Shown in pieces: positions 51,914 through 60,239 of a DNA stretch of 64,000 nucleotides (the stretch's first letter is position 1; the number at the start of each line of letters is the position of its first letter). A model generated the notes under the pieces. The model made no database searches, was not told where the DNA came from, and worked only from the letters and a program-made list of their open reading frames with translations. Origin of the DNA: Betaproteobacteria bacterium HGW-Betaproteobacteria-3 (GTDB lineage Bacteria; Pseudomonadota; Gammaproteobacteria; Burkholderiales; Burkholderiaceae_C); contig PHCI01000007.1 of NCBI GenBank assembly GCA_002842205.1, positions 62,001 through 126,000 of the forward strand, in the 5' to 3' direction. A program made the position numbers and the translations under genes.

Positions 51914-54900
51914 TCAGGCTTCGTCGGGCTCACGCGGATCGGTGAGAACTGGCGCACCGTTCTCGGCCACGGTAAAGTAAAACGTGGTGCCCACACCGAC
52001 TTGCGACTCGGCCCAGACGCGTCCATGGTGACGCGTCACGATCCGGTGCACCGTGGCCAGGCCGATCCCCGTTCCAGGAAAATCCCGCACCGCATGCAAA
52101 CGCTGGAACACGCCAAACAGCTTGTCGGCGTACGCCATGTCGAAGCCCGCACCGTTGTCCCGCACGAAGTAGACCCATGGCGGCGCAAGCACCCCGGCGG
52201 CGTCCCGCGTGGCATGCGCTCCGGGCATTGGCATCGCCCCCACGGCAATCTCCGTGACCGCCCGCTTGGAGGTGAACTTCCAGGCGTTGCCGATCAGGTT
52301 GTCCAGCACCACACGGATCAGGCGCGGGTCGCCCGGCAGGTTCATGCCGTCCTGAACCTGGATCACCGCTTCGCGCTCCGGGTCGCGCTGGCGGCAGCGC
52401 TCCAGCGTCTCGCGCGCCAGCAGGCTCACGTCCACATTTTCACTGCGCAGGCTGGTCCGTGAAACCTGGGCCAGCGACAACAGGCCTTCGATCAACTGGC
52501 CCATGTGCGAGACGCCCGCCTGGATCCGGGCCAGGTAGTGGGCCCCCTGATCGCTGAGCTGCCCCTCCATCTGGCGCGCCAGCAGGCGGCTGAATCCGTC
52601 GATGGAGTTCAGCGGTGAACGCAAGTCATGCGACACCGAATACGAGAACGCTTCCAGCTCCTGATTGGACTGGCGCAACGCCTCCTCGACGGTCTTGATC
52701 TCGGTCACGTCGGCATCAATGCCCACCCAGGCGATCACGTTCCGGTTTTCATCCATCACGGGCACCCCGCGGTAGGACATGGTCCGATAGCTGCCGTCCT
52801 TGGCCCGCAGCCGGCGGATCCCCACGAACGGTGCGCGTGCGGCCTCGGATGCCGCCCAGTTCTGCAGCACGGGGGCACGGTCGTCCGGGTGAATCGCCAG
52901 AATCCAGCGGTTGCCCGTCCAGTTGGCCGGCGCGCCGCCCACCAGGTCATACCAGGCGCGGTTGAAATAGGTGACGCCGTGATCGGGCTCGTAATTCCAC
53001 ACCACTTGTGGCGCCTCTTCGGCCAGTGCCCGGTAGCGGGCCTCTTCACGGACCAGTTGCCGGGTCCGCTCCGTGACTTTCTTCTCCAGCCCGGTATTGA
53101 GTTCGCGCACCTCCTCGATCAGTTGTGCGTTGCCAATGGCGATCGAAACGAGCCGCGCCATCTCCATGGCCACGTACTCGTCCTGCGCGGTGAACTCTCC
53201 TTCGTATTTGTCAGACAGTTGCATCAGCCCGATGTTGGCGCCGTCCCGGCCGATCAGCGGCACCGCCAGCCACCCCCGCATGGCCGGGTGGCGATCCGCG
53301 TGGGCACCGAAGCCGCGCCAGCGAGGATGGGCTTCCAGTTCGGCTTGGGTCAGGCGCACCGGGCGATTGGTTTGGCACACCAGCTCATAAATGCCGGAGC
53401 CGTCCAGCGCCTCGCCGTACTCGCGAAATTCCGCATACTTTTCCGACAGCGAGACGGCGCTGACCGAATCGCTCCACTCCCCCCGCTTCAGGGTCACGAT
53501 GGCCTGGTGCGCGCGGATCACGGCGCGGGACTGCTCCACCACCTCCTGCAGCAGGCCGGGCAAAGTCTGGTGCTGCACCACCGCGTGGGCGGCATCGGCC
53601 GCGCGCTGCAGCGTGAAAAGATGCTCCTGCAGTTGCGCCTCGGCGTTGACGCGGGTGGAGATGTCGTGGGCCACCACAAAGCGCGCGTCACGCCCGGCGT
53701 ACCGGATCGGCCGTGACACCACCTCGACCGGAAACTCGGTGCCATAACGGCTGGCATGGATCCATTGGCCGTTGCCGCCGATCATTCCGGGGGGCACCCG
53801 ACCGGCCAATCGTGCCCGCTCGGACACCGGGCGGATGTCGATCTGCGTGAGCCCCCTGAACTCCTCGTGCGAGTAGCCGTACATTTGGCATGCGGCGGTG
53901 TTCACCGCCAGAAAGCGCGACGTCTCTTCGTCAAACACCCACATCGGCAAAGGCCCCTGGTCGAACAGCGCCTGGTAACGCTGCTCGCTGTCGATCAGGG
54001 CCTGCTCGGCGAGCTTGCGGCCCGTCACGTCGCGCATCACGCCGATCCAGTGCGTGTTCCAGCCGGTGTCGTCTGTCAGCGGGACCTGGTCCAGCTCAAC
54101 CCAGATCGGTGCGCCGGTTTTCGGGTGAATCTGGATTTCATCGCGCAGCGGCGTGCGGGTGCGCACAGACTGTTGCATCCGGGCAATGGTTTTCGGGTCG
54201 GTTTGCGGGCCGGCCAGCATCGCGGGGCTGTTGCCCAGCGCTTCGGCGGCGCTGTAGCCTGTGAGACGTTCGAACGCATCGTTGACCAACACGATGGGCG
54301 TGTCGGGCCGGTCCCGGGTGGCCGCTTCGGTGATCACCACCACGTCGTTGATGCGGCTCACCGCGTTGTGCAGCAGCACCAGCTCGGCGCCCGCCTGCTT
54401 GCGTTCGGTGATGTCCTGCACCACGCCCGACCGGATCAGCGCGCCGTCGAGCTCACTGCGGTGAGACTGTCCGATCTGGTGCAGCCAGCGGACGCCGCCG
54501 TCCGGCAAAACAATGCGGAACTCGATGTCCAGCGTCTGTCCAGTGTCCACCGCGAGCTGGCGCCGACGGGTGTAGCCCGCCAGATCGTCGGGATGGATGC
54601 GCCGCTCGACGTGGTCCAGCGTCGGCGTGGTTTCATCGGGCACATACCCGAGCAACGCATACACCTCCGCAGACCACCAGAGGCGACCGCTGGCCACGTC
54701 AAGCTCCCAGTTGCCAATGCGCCCGATGTGCAGGGCCTCCATGAGCTTGCGCTGGGTCTCGCGCAGTTGCTGGACGCCGCGCGCCTGCTCACCCTGCAGG
54801 CGCTGCAGGTCGGTGATGTCGGTGAAGACAACGATGGCGCCGTCCGCGTCGCCCAGTTTGACGGGGCGATAACTGCAGCGCAACATGCGCCCCTCGGGCA

Positions 54901-56284
54901 TTTCGGGGTTGCGGGCCATGAGCTCCAGGTCATTGCCGGACTGACCTTGCAAGGCGCGCCAGGAGGGCAGGTCTTCGATGGCGCAGGGCGTGCCGTCGAG
55001 GCGGAACAACCTTGGCTGGCGATCCCGCAGCCCCGATGGCGCACCGGACGGGTCGGCCGGAAACAAGCGCGCCGCCGCCGCATTCATGAGCAACGCGTTG
55101 CCGTCCGCATCCAAAGCCAGCAACCCTTCATGCATGCTGTTGAGAATCAGGTCCACCGTGGCGAACGCCTTGCGGCTGTGCTGCAGTTCGGCCTCAAGGT
55201 CACGCTGGCGCTGCTGCAGGGCGTCGGCCATGAGATTGAAGCCCGCGGCGATGCGCTGCAGTTCGTAGGCGGTATTGGCGGACAGGCCTTCAACGCGCGC
55301 GTTGGCGTCGCCGGTCTTGAGTTGGCGGGTGGCGTCGAGGATCTTGCGCGTGGGTACCAGGATCGAGTGCCGACCCGCCCAGCCCGCCGCCCAAACGCCG
55401 AATCCCGTGATCCCTGCCAACACCAGCAATTGCAGCATCAGGCGCTGCAAATTCCCCGCCATCACATTGGCACGGGGAACGGACACGCTGACCAGCAGGC
55501 CTTTGCCGACGCCAGCCTGTGTCGCGGTGTAGGCATAAATGCGCTCTTCACCCCAGAAATCGGGCCCTTCCGCCACCCCCTGCTGAAAGGTCCTGCGCGC
55601 CGCTTGCAGCACCACGTCCTGCACCGGGGCTCCCAATGGGGTCTCCACGCCACCACGGGCCAGCAGCAGCAGGCCGTTCGGGTCGATCACCGTGAGTCGC
55701 CCCCCCGGTGGCAGTTCAAGGGCCGTCATGGTCTCGCCCATCCGTTCCAGATCGAGTGAGGCAACCGCCACCCCGGCGAGTGCGCCGCCCGTCGTCATCA
55801 CCGGCATTTCAAACAGCAGGGAGTCGCGGCCCGACAGGCGGTCCACGATGTAGCCCCCCACCACGAACTTCCCGGTCTCGATCGCCTCCTTGAAGGCCGC
55901 CCGATCGCCCGCATAGATGTGCGCGGGCGCCGCCAGGTTGCTGTGGCAGCGGGTGTAACCGTCGGTCCCCACCATGCCGAAATCGTTGAACAAGGGAAAG
56001 CTGGCGTTCAGGCGTCGGAAATACGTCTCGCATTGCGCCATGCCCGGCCCGTCGAGTCCGGGCATCTGCCCGATGGCGGTGAGCAAATGGCGCGCAGATT
56101 CAATCACCTGATCCTGGCGCGAAGCGGCCAGCGCGGCCCGCACGTGGAGGCTCGACTTGGTGCTTTCGAGATCCGCCCGCGATTCGCGCACACTGTTGTA
56201 GACCGACCATGAACACAGCGGCAGCATGGCGGCCAACACCAGCAGAATCAGTCGCATCCGCAGACTGGGCTGCAGTTTGAGCAA
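51914..56284 (-). CDS. Large multi-PAS sensor histidine kinase
   Basis: About 1456 residues. An N-terminal membrane helix is followed by a periplasmic dCache-like domain (about 35-285), a second helix, HAMP (about 305-360), then several PAS/PAC units, a GAF domain near 900-1070, one more PAS, HisKA (SVSHDLRSPLNSIDGFSRLL) and HATPase_c with DNGAGFDMAYADKLF. It should sense a periplasmic ligand and cytosolic cues. Start: TTG at 56284 with GGGAG six nt upstream is preferred; TTG 56290 and ATG 56257 are alternatives. The gene for an Rcp1-like regulator lies 62 bp upstream on the same strand, a probable partner. Confidence 0.87.
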   Translation of the reverse strand: MLKLQPSLRMRLILLVLAAMLPLCSWSVYNSVRESRADLESTKSSLHVRAALAASRQDQVIESARHLLTAIGQMPGLDGPGMAQCETYFRRLNASFPLFNDFGMVGTDGYTRCHSNLAAPAHIYAGDRAAFKEAIETGKFVVGGYIVDRLSGRDSLLFEMPVMTTGGALAGVAVASLDLERMGETMTALELPPGGRLTVIDPNGLLLLARGGVETPLGAPVQDVVLQAARRTFQQGVAEGPDFWGEERIYAYTATQAGVGKGLLVSVSVPRANVMAGNLQRLMLQLLVLAGITGFGVWAAGWAGRHSILVPTRKILDATRQLKTGDANARVEGLSANTAYELQRIAAGFNLMADALQQRQRDLEAELQHSRKAFATVDLILNSMHEGLLALDADGNALLMNAAAARLFPADPSGAPSGLRDRQPRLFRLDGTPCAIEDLPSWRALQGQSGNDLELMARNPEMPEGRMLRCSYRPVKLGDADGAIVVFTDITDLQRLQGEQARGVQQLRETQRKLMEALHIGRIGNWELDVASGRLWWSAEVYALLGYVPDETTPTLDHVERRIHPDDLAGYTRRRQLAVDTGQTLDIEFRIVLPDGGVRWLHQIGQSHRSELDGALIRSGVVQDITERKQAGAELVLLHNAVSRINDVVVITEAATRDRPDTPIVLVNDAFERLTGYSAAEALGNSPAMLAGPQTDPKTIARMQQSVRTRTPLRDEIQIHPKTGAPIWVELDQVPLTDDTGWNTHWIGVMRDVTGRKLAEQALIDSEQRYQALFDQGPLPMWVFDEETSRFLAVNTAACQMYGYSHEEFRGLTQIDIRPVSERARLAGRVPPGMIGGNGQWIHASRYGTEFPVEVVSRPIRYAGRDARFVVAHDISTRVNAEAQLQEHLFTLQRAADAAHAVVQHQTLPGLLQEVVEQSRAVIRAHQAIVTLKRGEWSDSVSAVSLSEKYAEFREYGEALDGSGIYELVCQTNRPVRLTQAELEAHPRWRGFGAHADRHPAMRGWLAVPLIGRDGANIGLMQLSDKYEGEFTAQDEYVAMEMARLVSIAIGNAQLIEEVRELNTGLEKKVTERTRQLVREEARYRALAEEAPQVVWNYEPDHGVTYFNRAWYDLVGGAPANWTGNRWILAIHPDDRAPVLQNWAASEAARAPFVGIRRLRAKDGSYRTMSYRGVPVMDENRNVIAWVGIDADVTEIKTVEEALRQSNQELEAFSYSVSHDLRSPLNSIDGFSRLLARQMEGQLSDQGAHYLARIQAGVSHMGQLIEGLLSLAQVSRTSLRSENVDVSLLARETLERCRQRDPEREAVIQVQDGMNLPGDPRLIRVVLDNLIGNAWKFTSKRAVTEIAVGAMPMPGAHATRDAAGVLAPPWVYFVRDNGAGFDMAYADKLFGVFQRLHAVRDFPGTGIGLATVHRIVTRHHGRVWAESQVGVGTTFYFTVAENGAPVLTDPREPDEA

Positions 56285-56346
56285 GGCCAACTCCCTGTTT
56301 CTACGGATCCGGGTGCGGCGTCACGCCCCCCGGGGTGACACCCGGC

Positions 56347-56787
56347 TCAGTTCAAAGGCCGACATTCGTTGACCGACAACCAATACGTCTTGACCTGACG
56401 CAGCTTTTCAGTGAAATCGACGAAATCGACCGGCTTGCGCACAAAGCTGTTGGCGCCGCTGCGGTAGACGGCCACGATGTCTTCTTCTTCGCTGGACGAG
56501 GTAAGCACCACCACCGGCACCACGGCGGTGCGCGGGTCGGCGCGCATGCGCTGCAGCACCTCCAGCCCGGTGAGCTTGGGCAGCTTCAGGTCAAGCAGCA
56601 CCAGATCGGGCTGGCGCGTGGTGTCCCGGCCCGCGTGCAAGCCCTCGCCAAACAGGTAATTCAGCGCTTCCACCCCGTCGTGCGCCACCGCAATTTCATT
56701 GCGGATGCTCTGCTCTTGCAGCGTGAGCAGCGTCAGCTCAAGGTGATCGGGGTTGTCTTCCACCACCAGAATCGTTTGTTCATGCAT
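56347..56787 (-). CDS. Rcp1-like single-domain response regulator
   Basis: 146 residues, receiver domain only. It begins MHEQTILVVEDNPDHLEL and has the family features LVLLDLKLPKL with the phosphoacceptor, LTSSSEEEDI and FVRKPVDFVDF. The extended beta4-alpha4 EEEDIVAVY region and the longer C-terminus are typical of Rcp1/CheY-like partners of phytochrome-type kinases. It probably serves the giant multi-PAS kinase next to it. ATG at 56787; 56802 is an alternative. AT-rich DNA upstream (56800-56890) should hold the promoter. Confidence 0.9.
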   Translation of the reverse strand: MHEQTILVVEDNPDHLELTLLTLQEQSIRNEIAVAHDGVEALNYLFGEGLHAGRDTTRQPDLVLLDLKLPKLTGLEVLQRMRADPRTAVVPVVVLTSSSEEEDIVAVYRSGANSFVRKPVDFVDFTEKLRQVKTYWLSVNECRPLN

Positions 56788-56927
56788 GTTGCCGGTTTCC
56801 AAAATGGATCAAGTTGCTGTTTTTATCGTTTTTTCCAGATTTATCATTTTTACAACTTTTCACACCTTTTGTCGAGGACGTATTTCACGGAAACCACCGC
56901 CATCCACACCTGTGGCAAAAACGCCGC

Positions 56928-57926
56928 TCACCAGCGGGGCAGCGCCTCGTCGCGCAGTTGCCCGCGCAGGGTGGCGTAATCCGGCACCACCGTTCGCACC
57001 GTGTCCCAGAACTGCGGGCTGTGGTTCATCACGCGCAGATGGCTCAGCTCGTGCGCCACCACGTAGTCGATCACCGGCTGGCGCAGATGGATCAGCCGCC
57101 AGTTCAGGCGGATGGAGCCGTCGGCACTGGCACTGCCCCAGCGGGTGCCCGCGTTGCTCAGGCTCAGCTTCTTCCATTGCACGCCCAGGTGGGGCGCGAA
57201 GTGGTCCAATCGCTCAACAAACACGCGCCGGGCCTGGCGCATGAGCCAGGCCTGCACGGCGTCGCGGATCTGCGCCGGGCCGGCATGGTGCGCCAGGCCC
57301 ACGTGCAAGCTCAGGTGCGGCACGCCGGGCAGGGCCTCGGCGTCGGCGTTCAGCGTGGCGGTCACCGCACGGCGGGCCAGTTGCCCACCCGTGCCGTCAA
57401 ACGCATGGCGCGGGTCCAGCACGACGATCACCGGCTCGCCCAGGAAGGGCACGACCGCGCCGTCTTTCCATTCGATGCGGGCCGACTCCAGGCGATATTG
57501 GCGCTGCTGTGCTTCGCCCAGCTTGCGCACGACCCAGGCCGATTTCTCCTGCAGTGCGGCCTCAACCGCGCCCAGCGACACCCAGCGCGGCGCGCTCACC
57601 ACCAGCCCATCCGGCCCCACCGCAAAGCCGATGGTGCGGCGCTTGCCGCGGCGCAACTCGTAGGCCACCGTGGCGTCGCACAGGCGCGCCGTGCGGTTGG
57701 CGCGCGGGTGGTGAAAGGCGGCAGGCGCCACCACCTCGGCCAGCGGTGCACCCGGCACATGGACCGTGGATAGTTCTGAATTAATAGCAAACTTTGACCA
57801 TTCCACGGGGGCTAAAGCTTGTTTTTCTTCAGAATTTTGCGATGCGACCGGTTTGGGCGGCAGCGGTGCCGGCTCGGCATCAAACAGGTCCAGGGTGAAC
57901 TGCACCAATCGCTGCACCGCACCCAT
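56928..57926 (-). CDS. YgjP-like (DUF45/WLM) zinc metallopeptidase with repeat-encoded insert
   Basis: 332 residues. The metal site is VAHELSHLRVMNHSPQFW (HExxH plus third His), and the upstream RWGSASADGSIRLNWRL is the DUF45/YgjP signature. Normal relatives are about 230-260 residues; the extra N-terminal stretch includes QALAPVEWSKFAINSE (residues about 30-50), which is the translation of an R1 repeat (57778-57838). It follows plsC in the usual operon order. ATG at 57926 starts MGAVQRLVQFTLDLFD. Substrate unknown; a role in processing damaged or unfolded proteins has been proposed for WLM/SprT-like enzymes. Confidence 0.85.
   Translation of the reverse strand: MGAVQRLVQFTLDLFDAEPAPLPPKPVASQNSEEKQALAPVEWSKFAINSELSTVHVPGAPLAEVVAPAAFHHPRANRTARLCDATVAYELRRGKRRTIGFAVGPDGLVVSAPRWVSLGAVEAALQEKSAWVVRKLGEAQQRQYRLESARIEWKDGAVVPFLGEPVIVVLDPRHAFDGTGGQLARRAVTATLNADAEALPGVPHLSLHVGLAHHAGPAQIRDAVQAWLMRQARRVFVERLDHFAPHLGVQWKKLSLSNAGTRWGSASADGSIRLNWRLIHLRQPVIDYVVAHELSHLRVMNHSPQFWDTVRTVVPDYATLRGQLRDEALPRW
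57778..57838 (-). repeat. R1 dispersed repeat, copy 7 (inside a CDS)
   Basis: On the minus strand: CTTTAGCCCCCGTGGAATGG, then TCAAAGTTTGCTATTAATTC. Read in frame within the YgjP-like gene. The frame differs by one base from that used in copy 1. Confidence 0.9.
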
Positions 57927-57929
57927 GGA

Positions 57930-58709
57930 TCAGTCGGCCCGGGTTGCGCTGCCCGCCGACGGGGCCGGCGCCTGCGGCGGGTAGGCGTCAGGGTCGAGCC
58001 GGTGCATTTCGGCCTCGATCCAGTCCTGCACCTCGCGCATGAGTTCGTCGGGTTGCCGGCCCTCGCTGGAGATCGGCTTGCCGATGGAAATGTCCACGAT
58101 GCCCGGGCGCTTGATGAAGGCCTTGCGCGGCCAGCATTTGGCCGACGTCACCGCGATCGGGATCACCGGTGCGCCGGTTTCCACCGCCAGCCGGGTGCCG
58201 CCCGATTTGTAGGTGCCCACCTGCCCGCGCGGAATGCGCGTGCCCTCGGGGAACATGATCACCCAGGTGCCCTGCGCCAGCAGCCGCTTGCCCTGCGCCA
58301 CCACCTTGTTGAAGGCCTGGGCACGCTGGCTGCGGTCGATGTGGATCATGTCCATGCGCGACATCGCCCAGCCGAAAAACGGCACGTACAGCAGCTCGCG
58401 CTTGAACACGAAGGCCAGCGGGTGCGGCATGATGGCCGGCATCACGAAGGTTTCCCAGGTGGACTGGTGCTTGACGAGAAGGATGGCCGGGTCCTTCTTG
58501 CCCAGGGGCAGGTTTTCCCAGCCCGTGATGCGGTTCTGGATGCCCAGAATGGCAATGCCGCCGTTGACCGCCGTGCGCAGCCAGCCCGCGCACATCCAGT
58601 ACACCCGGTCGCTGCTCAAAAACGGTGAGGCCACCACCACCGCCAGCGCCCACGGCACGATGGTGAGCGCCATCCACAGCAGGTGCAAGATTGACCGGAT
58701 CAATGCCAT
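57930..58709 (-). CDS. plsC: 1-acyl-sn-glycerol-3-phosphate acyltransferase (PlsC-like)
   Basis: 259 residues. One N-terminal membrane helix, LLWMALTIVPWALAVVVA, is followed by the acyltransferase motifs KHQSTWET (H-x4 with acidic end) and MFPEGTR. The IDRSQRAQAF and GAPVIPIAV blocks complete the LPLAT fold. It acylates lysophosphatidate at the membrane, or a related glycerolipid. Its stop is 3 bp from the YgjP-like start. A gmhB-plsC pair downstream of glyS is common in Burkholderiales. The R1 repeat copy 8 lies just upstream. Confidence 0.92.
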   Translation of the reverse strand: MALIRSILHLLWMALTIVPWALAVVVASPFLSSDRVYWMCAGWLRTAVNGGIAILGIQNRITGWENLPLGKKDPAILLVKHQSTWETFVMPAIMPHPLAFVFKRELLYVPFFGWAMSRMDMIHIDRSQRAQAFNKVVAQGKRLLAQGTWVIMFPEGTRIPRGQVGTYKSGGTRLAVETGAPVIPIAVTSAKCWPRKAFIKRPGIVDISIGKPISSEGRQPDELMREVQDWIEAEMHRLDPDAYPPQAPAPSAGSATRAD

Positions 58710-58711
58710 TT

Positions 58712-58774
58712 TTAGTATCTTTCAGGGCCTTAGCCCCCGTGTAATATAAATAGTTTGCTATTTATAAAGTAGCA
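58712..58774 (+). repeat. R1 dispersed repeat, copy 8
   Basis: GGCCTTAGCCCCCGTGTAAT, then ATAAATAGTTTGCTATTTAT and AAAGTAGC; the closing dyad GCTATTTATAAAGTAGC is clearest here. It fills the space between gmhB and plsC and ends against the gmhB stop codon. Confidence 0.9.
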
Positions 58775-59377
58775 TCAGGATGGATTGGGCGCGGGCGGTG
58801 CACTCGTGCGCTGCTGCTCCCGCGAGATCACGAAATCGGCCAACGCGCCCAGATCGGCATGCACCCGCGTGCCCGCCGGGAAAGTGGCCGGCAGCGGCTC
58901 GCCGCGCGCCACGGTGGCGCGAAACTGCGCGCCCTTGCCCGTGAGCAAAAAATGCGGCTCACAGCCACAGGCCACACCCGCCTGCAGATCGCGCAGCCGG
59001 TCGCCCGCCACCAGCGCCGCCTTGAGATCAATGCCGTAGCGCTCGCCGATCTGCTCGAACAGCCCCGGGCGCGGCTTGCGGCAATGACAGCCTTCTTCCT
59101 CCGCGTGCGGGCAATAAAACACCGCGTCCACCCGGCCGCCCACCGCCGCCAGCGCCTTGTGCATCTTGGTGTGGATCGCGTTGAGGGTGGTCACGTCAAA
59201 CAGGCCGCGCCCCAACCCCGACTGGTTGGACGCCACCACCACATGCCAGCCCGCGTGGTTGAGCCGTGCAACCGCCTCCAGCGCGCCCGGCAGCGGCACC
59301 CATTCGTCGGGCGACTTGACGAAGTCCGCGTTGTCCTGGTTGATGGTGCCGTCACGGTCGAGGATGGCGAGTTTCAT
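58775..59377 (-). CDS. gmhB: D-glycero-D-manno-heptose 1,7-bisphosphate 7-phosphatase
   Basis: 200 residues of the HAD-IIIA type. DRDGTIN at residues 7-13 carries the nucleophile, SNQSGLGRG is motif II, and the Cys/His zinc loop CPHAEEEGCHCRKP marks GmhB. It removes the 7-phosphate in the ADP-heptose pathway for lipopolysaccharide inner core. Start at 59377 overlaps the stop of the nucleotidyltransferase-like gene by 4 nt. The C-terminal extension of about 20 residues is proline/alanine-rich. Confidence 0.93.
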   Translation of the reverse strand: MKLAILDRDGTINQDNADFVKSPDEWVPLPGALEAVARLNHAGWHVVVASNQSGLGRGLFDVTTLNAIHTKMHKALAAVGGRVDAVFYCPHAEEEGCHCRKPRPGLFEQIGERYGIDLKAALVAGDRLRDLQAGVACGCEPHFLLTGKGAQFRATVARGEPLPATFPAGTRVHADLGALADFVISREQQRTSAPPAPNPS

Positions 59378-59898
59378 GGTGTGAGCCCCTGGCTACGGCG
59401 ACGCGCCCAAGCCTGGATGTCAGGCACAGGATATTTCGGGTCAATCTGGCCGATGCGCGTGATCAAGACGTCCAGGTCCAGCAAGCGGTGCGCCAACAGC
59501 CCGCGTACGAAGTCCGCGTCCTTCTGCCGCGCGGCGACGCACTTGGAAACCGCCAGATCGTGGATTTCGGGGCAAATCACCGTGATCTCGCCCATGTAAT
59601 GCAGCGAAGCACGCTGCATCCAGTCTGGCGGCATCACGGCCGTCTCGGGCCCGACACCGTCGGCGTGATAGCCAAACGTTTCGTGAAAACTGGACAGCGC
59701 GCCGATGGCCCCGTCGATCAGGTCTGATTTCTCGGGGTGCAACGCCGGATACAGGTCAATTTCACGCGAGACCAGCAATTCCGCCGGCGCGTCCGCCAAC
59801 GCCAGCAACACCGCCTGACTGCCCACCACCACGAACGATTGCTCTTGCGAAATGGCCGCCGCCGCGCGCAGCACGTGCTCCAGTTCCGCGCGATTCAT
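59374..59898 (-). CDS. DUF6036-type nucleotidyltransferase-like protein
   Basis: 174 residues. FVVVGSQAVLLALADAPAEL followed by SREIDLYPAL carries the GS...DxD-like nucleotidyltransferase motif seen in DUF6036 and AbiEii-like proteins, with a C-terminal DLAVSKCVAARQKDADFVRG block typical of this group. Such proteins occur as the toxin-like or effector half of two-gene pairs. It overlaps the upstream partner by 4 nt and gmhB by 4 nt. The pair interrupts the glyS-gmhB order. Activity is not known here. Confidence 0.78.
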   Translation of the reverse strand: MNRAELEHVLRAAAAISQEQSFVVVGSQAVLLALADAPAELLVSREIDLYPALHPEKSDLIDGAIGALSSFHETFGYHADGVGPETAVMPPDWMQRASLHYMGEITVICPEIHDLAVSKCVAARQKDADFVRGLLAHRLLDLDVLITRIGQIDPKYPVPDIQAWARRRSQGLTP

Positions 59899-60215
59899 GC
59901 GCTGCGCCGGGCGTGACGCAGCAACTGTGCACGCTCGCCCTGAGTGATCAACACCGACACGGGCGACACGCTTCGCAGCGCCGCCGCATGGTCGGAAGCT
60001 CCTGCCACGGCACGCTCGATCACGTCCACGCCACCGGCCAGCAAAACGTCCCATTCGTCCCAATACGGGTCCGACCGGTTGGGACCAGCCCGCTCGCGCC
60101 AGCGTTGCAGTTGTGCCGCCACATCGGCCAGCCGCGCGGGCTGGGCGCGCAGGCGTTCCAGCGCCAGGTGGTGCGCCTCCATGAGGAATTGCTCGATCTG
60201 CTGCTGCCGGTTCAT
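59895..60215 (-). CDS. Partner of the nucleotidyltransferase-like gene, uncharacterised
   Basis: 106 residues, helical and charged, beginning MNRQQQIEQFLMEAHHLALE, with a central SDPYWDEWDVLLAGGVDVIE segment and a C-terminal LITQGERAQLLRHARRS. No known domain recognised. It overlaps the DUF6036-like gene by 4 nt and follows glyS by 24 bp. Size and layout suit an antitoxin-like partner, but that is inference. The high GC is equal to the neighbours, so if it was acquired it has ameliorated. Confidence 0.65.
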   Translation of the reverse strand: MNRQQQIEQFLMEAHHLALERLRAQPARLADVAAQLQRWRERAGPNRSDPYWDEWDVLLAGGVDVIERAVAGASDHAAALRSVSPVSVLITQGERAQLLRHARRSA

Positions 60216-60239
60216 GGCCTGATTATCCCGGGCGATCGT

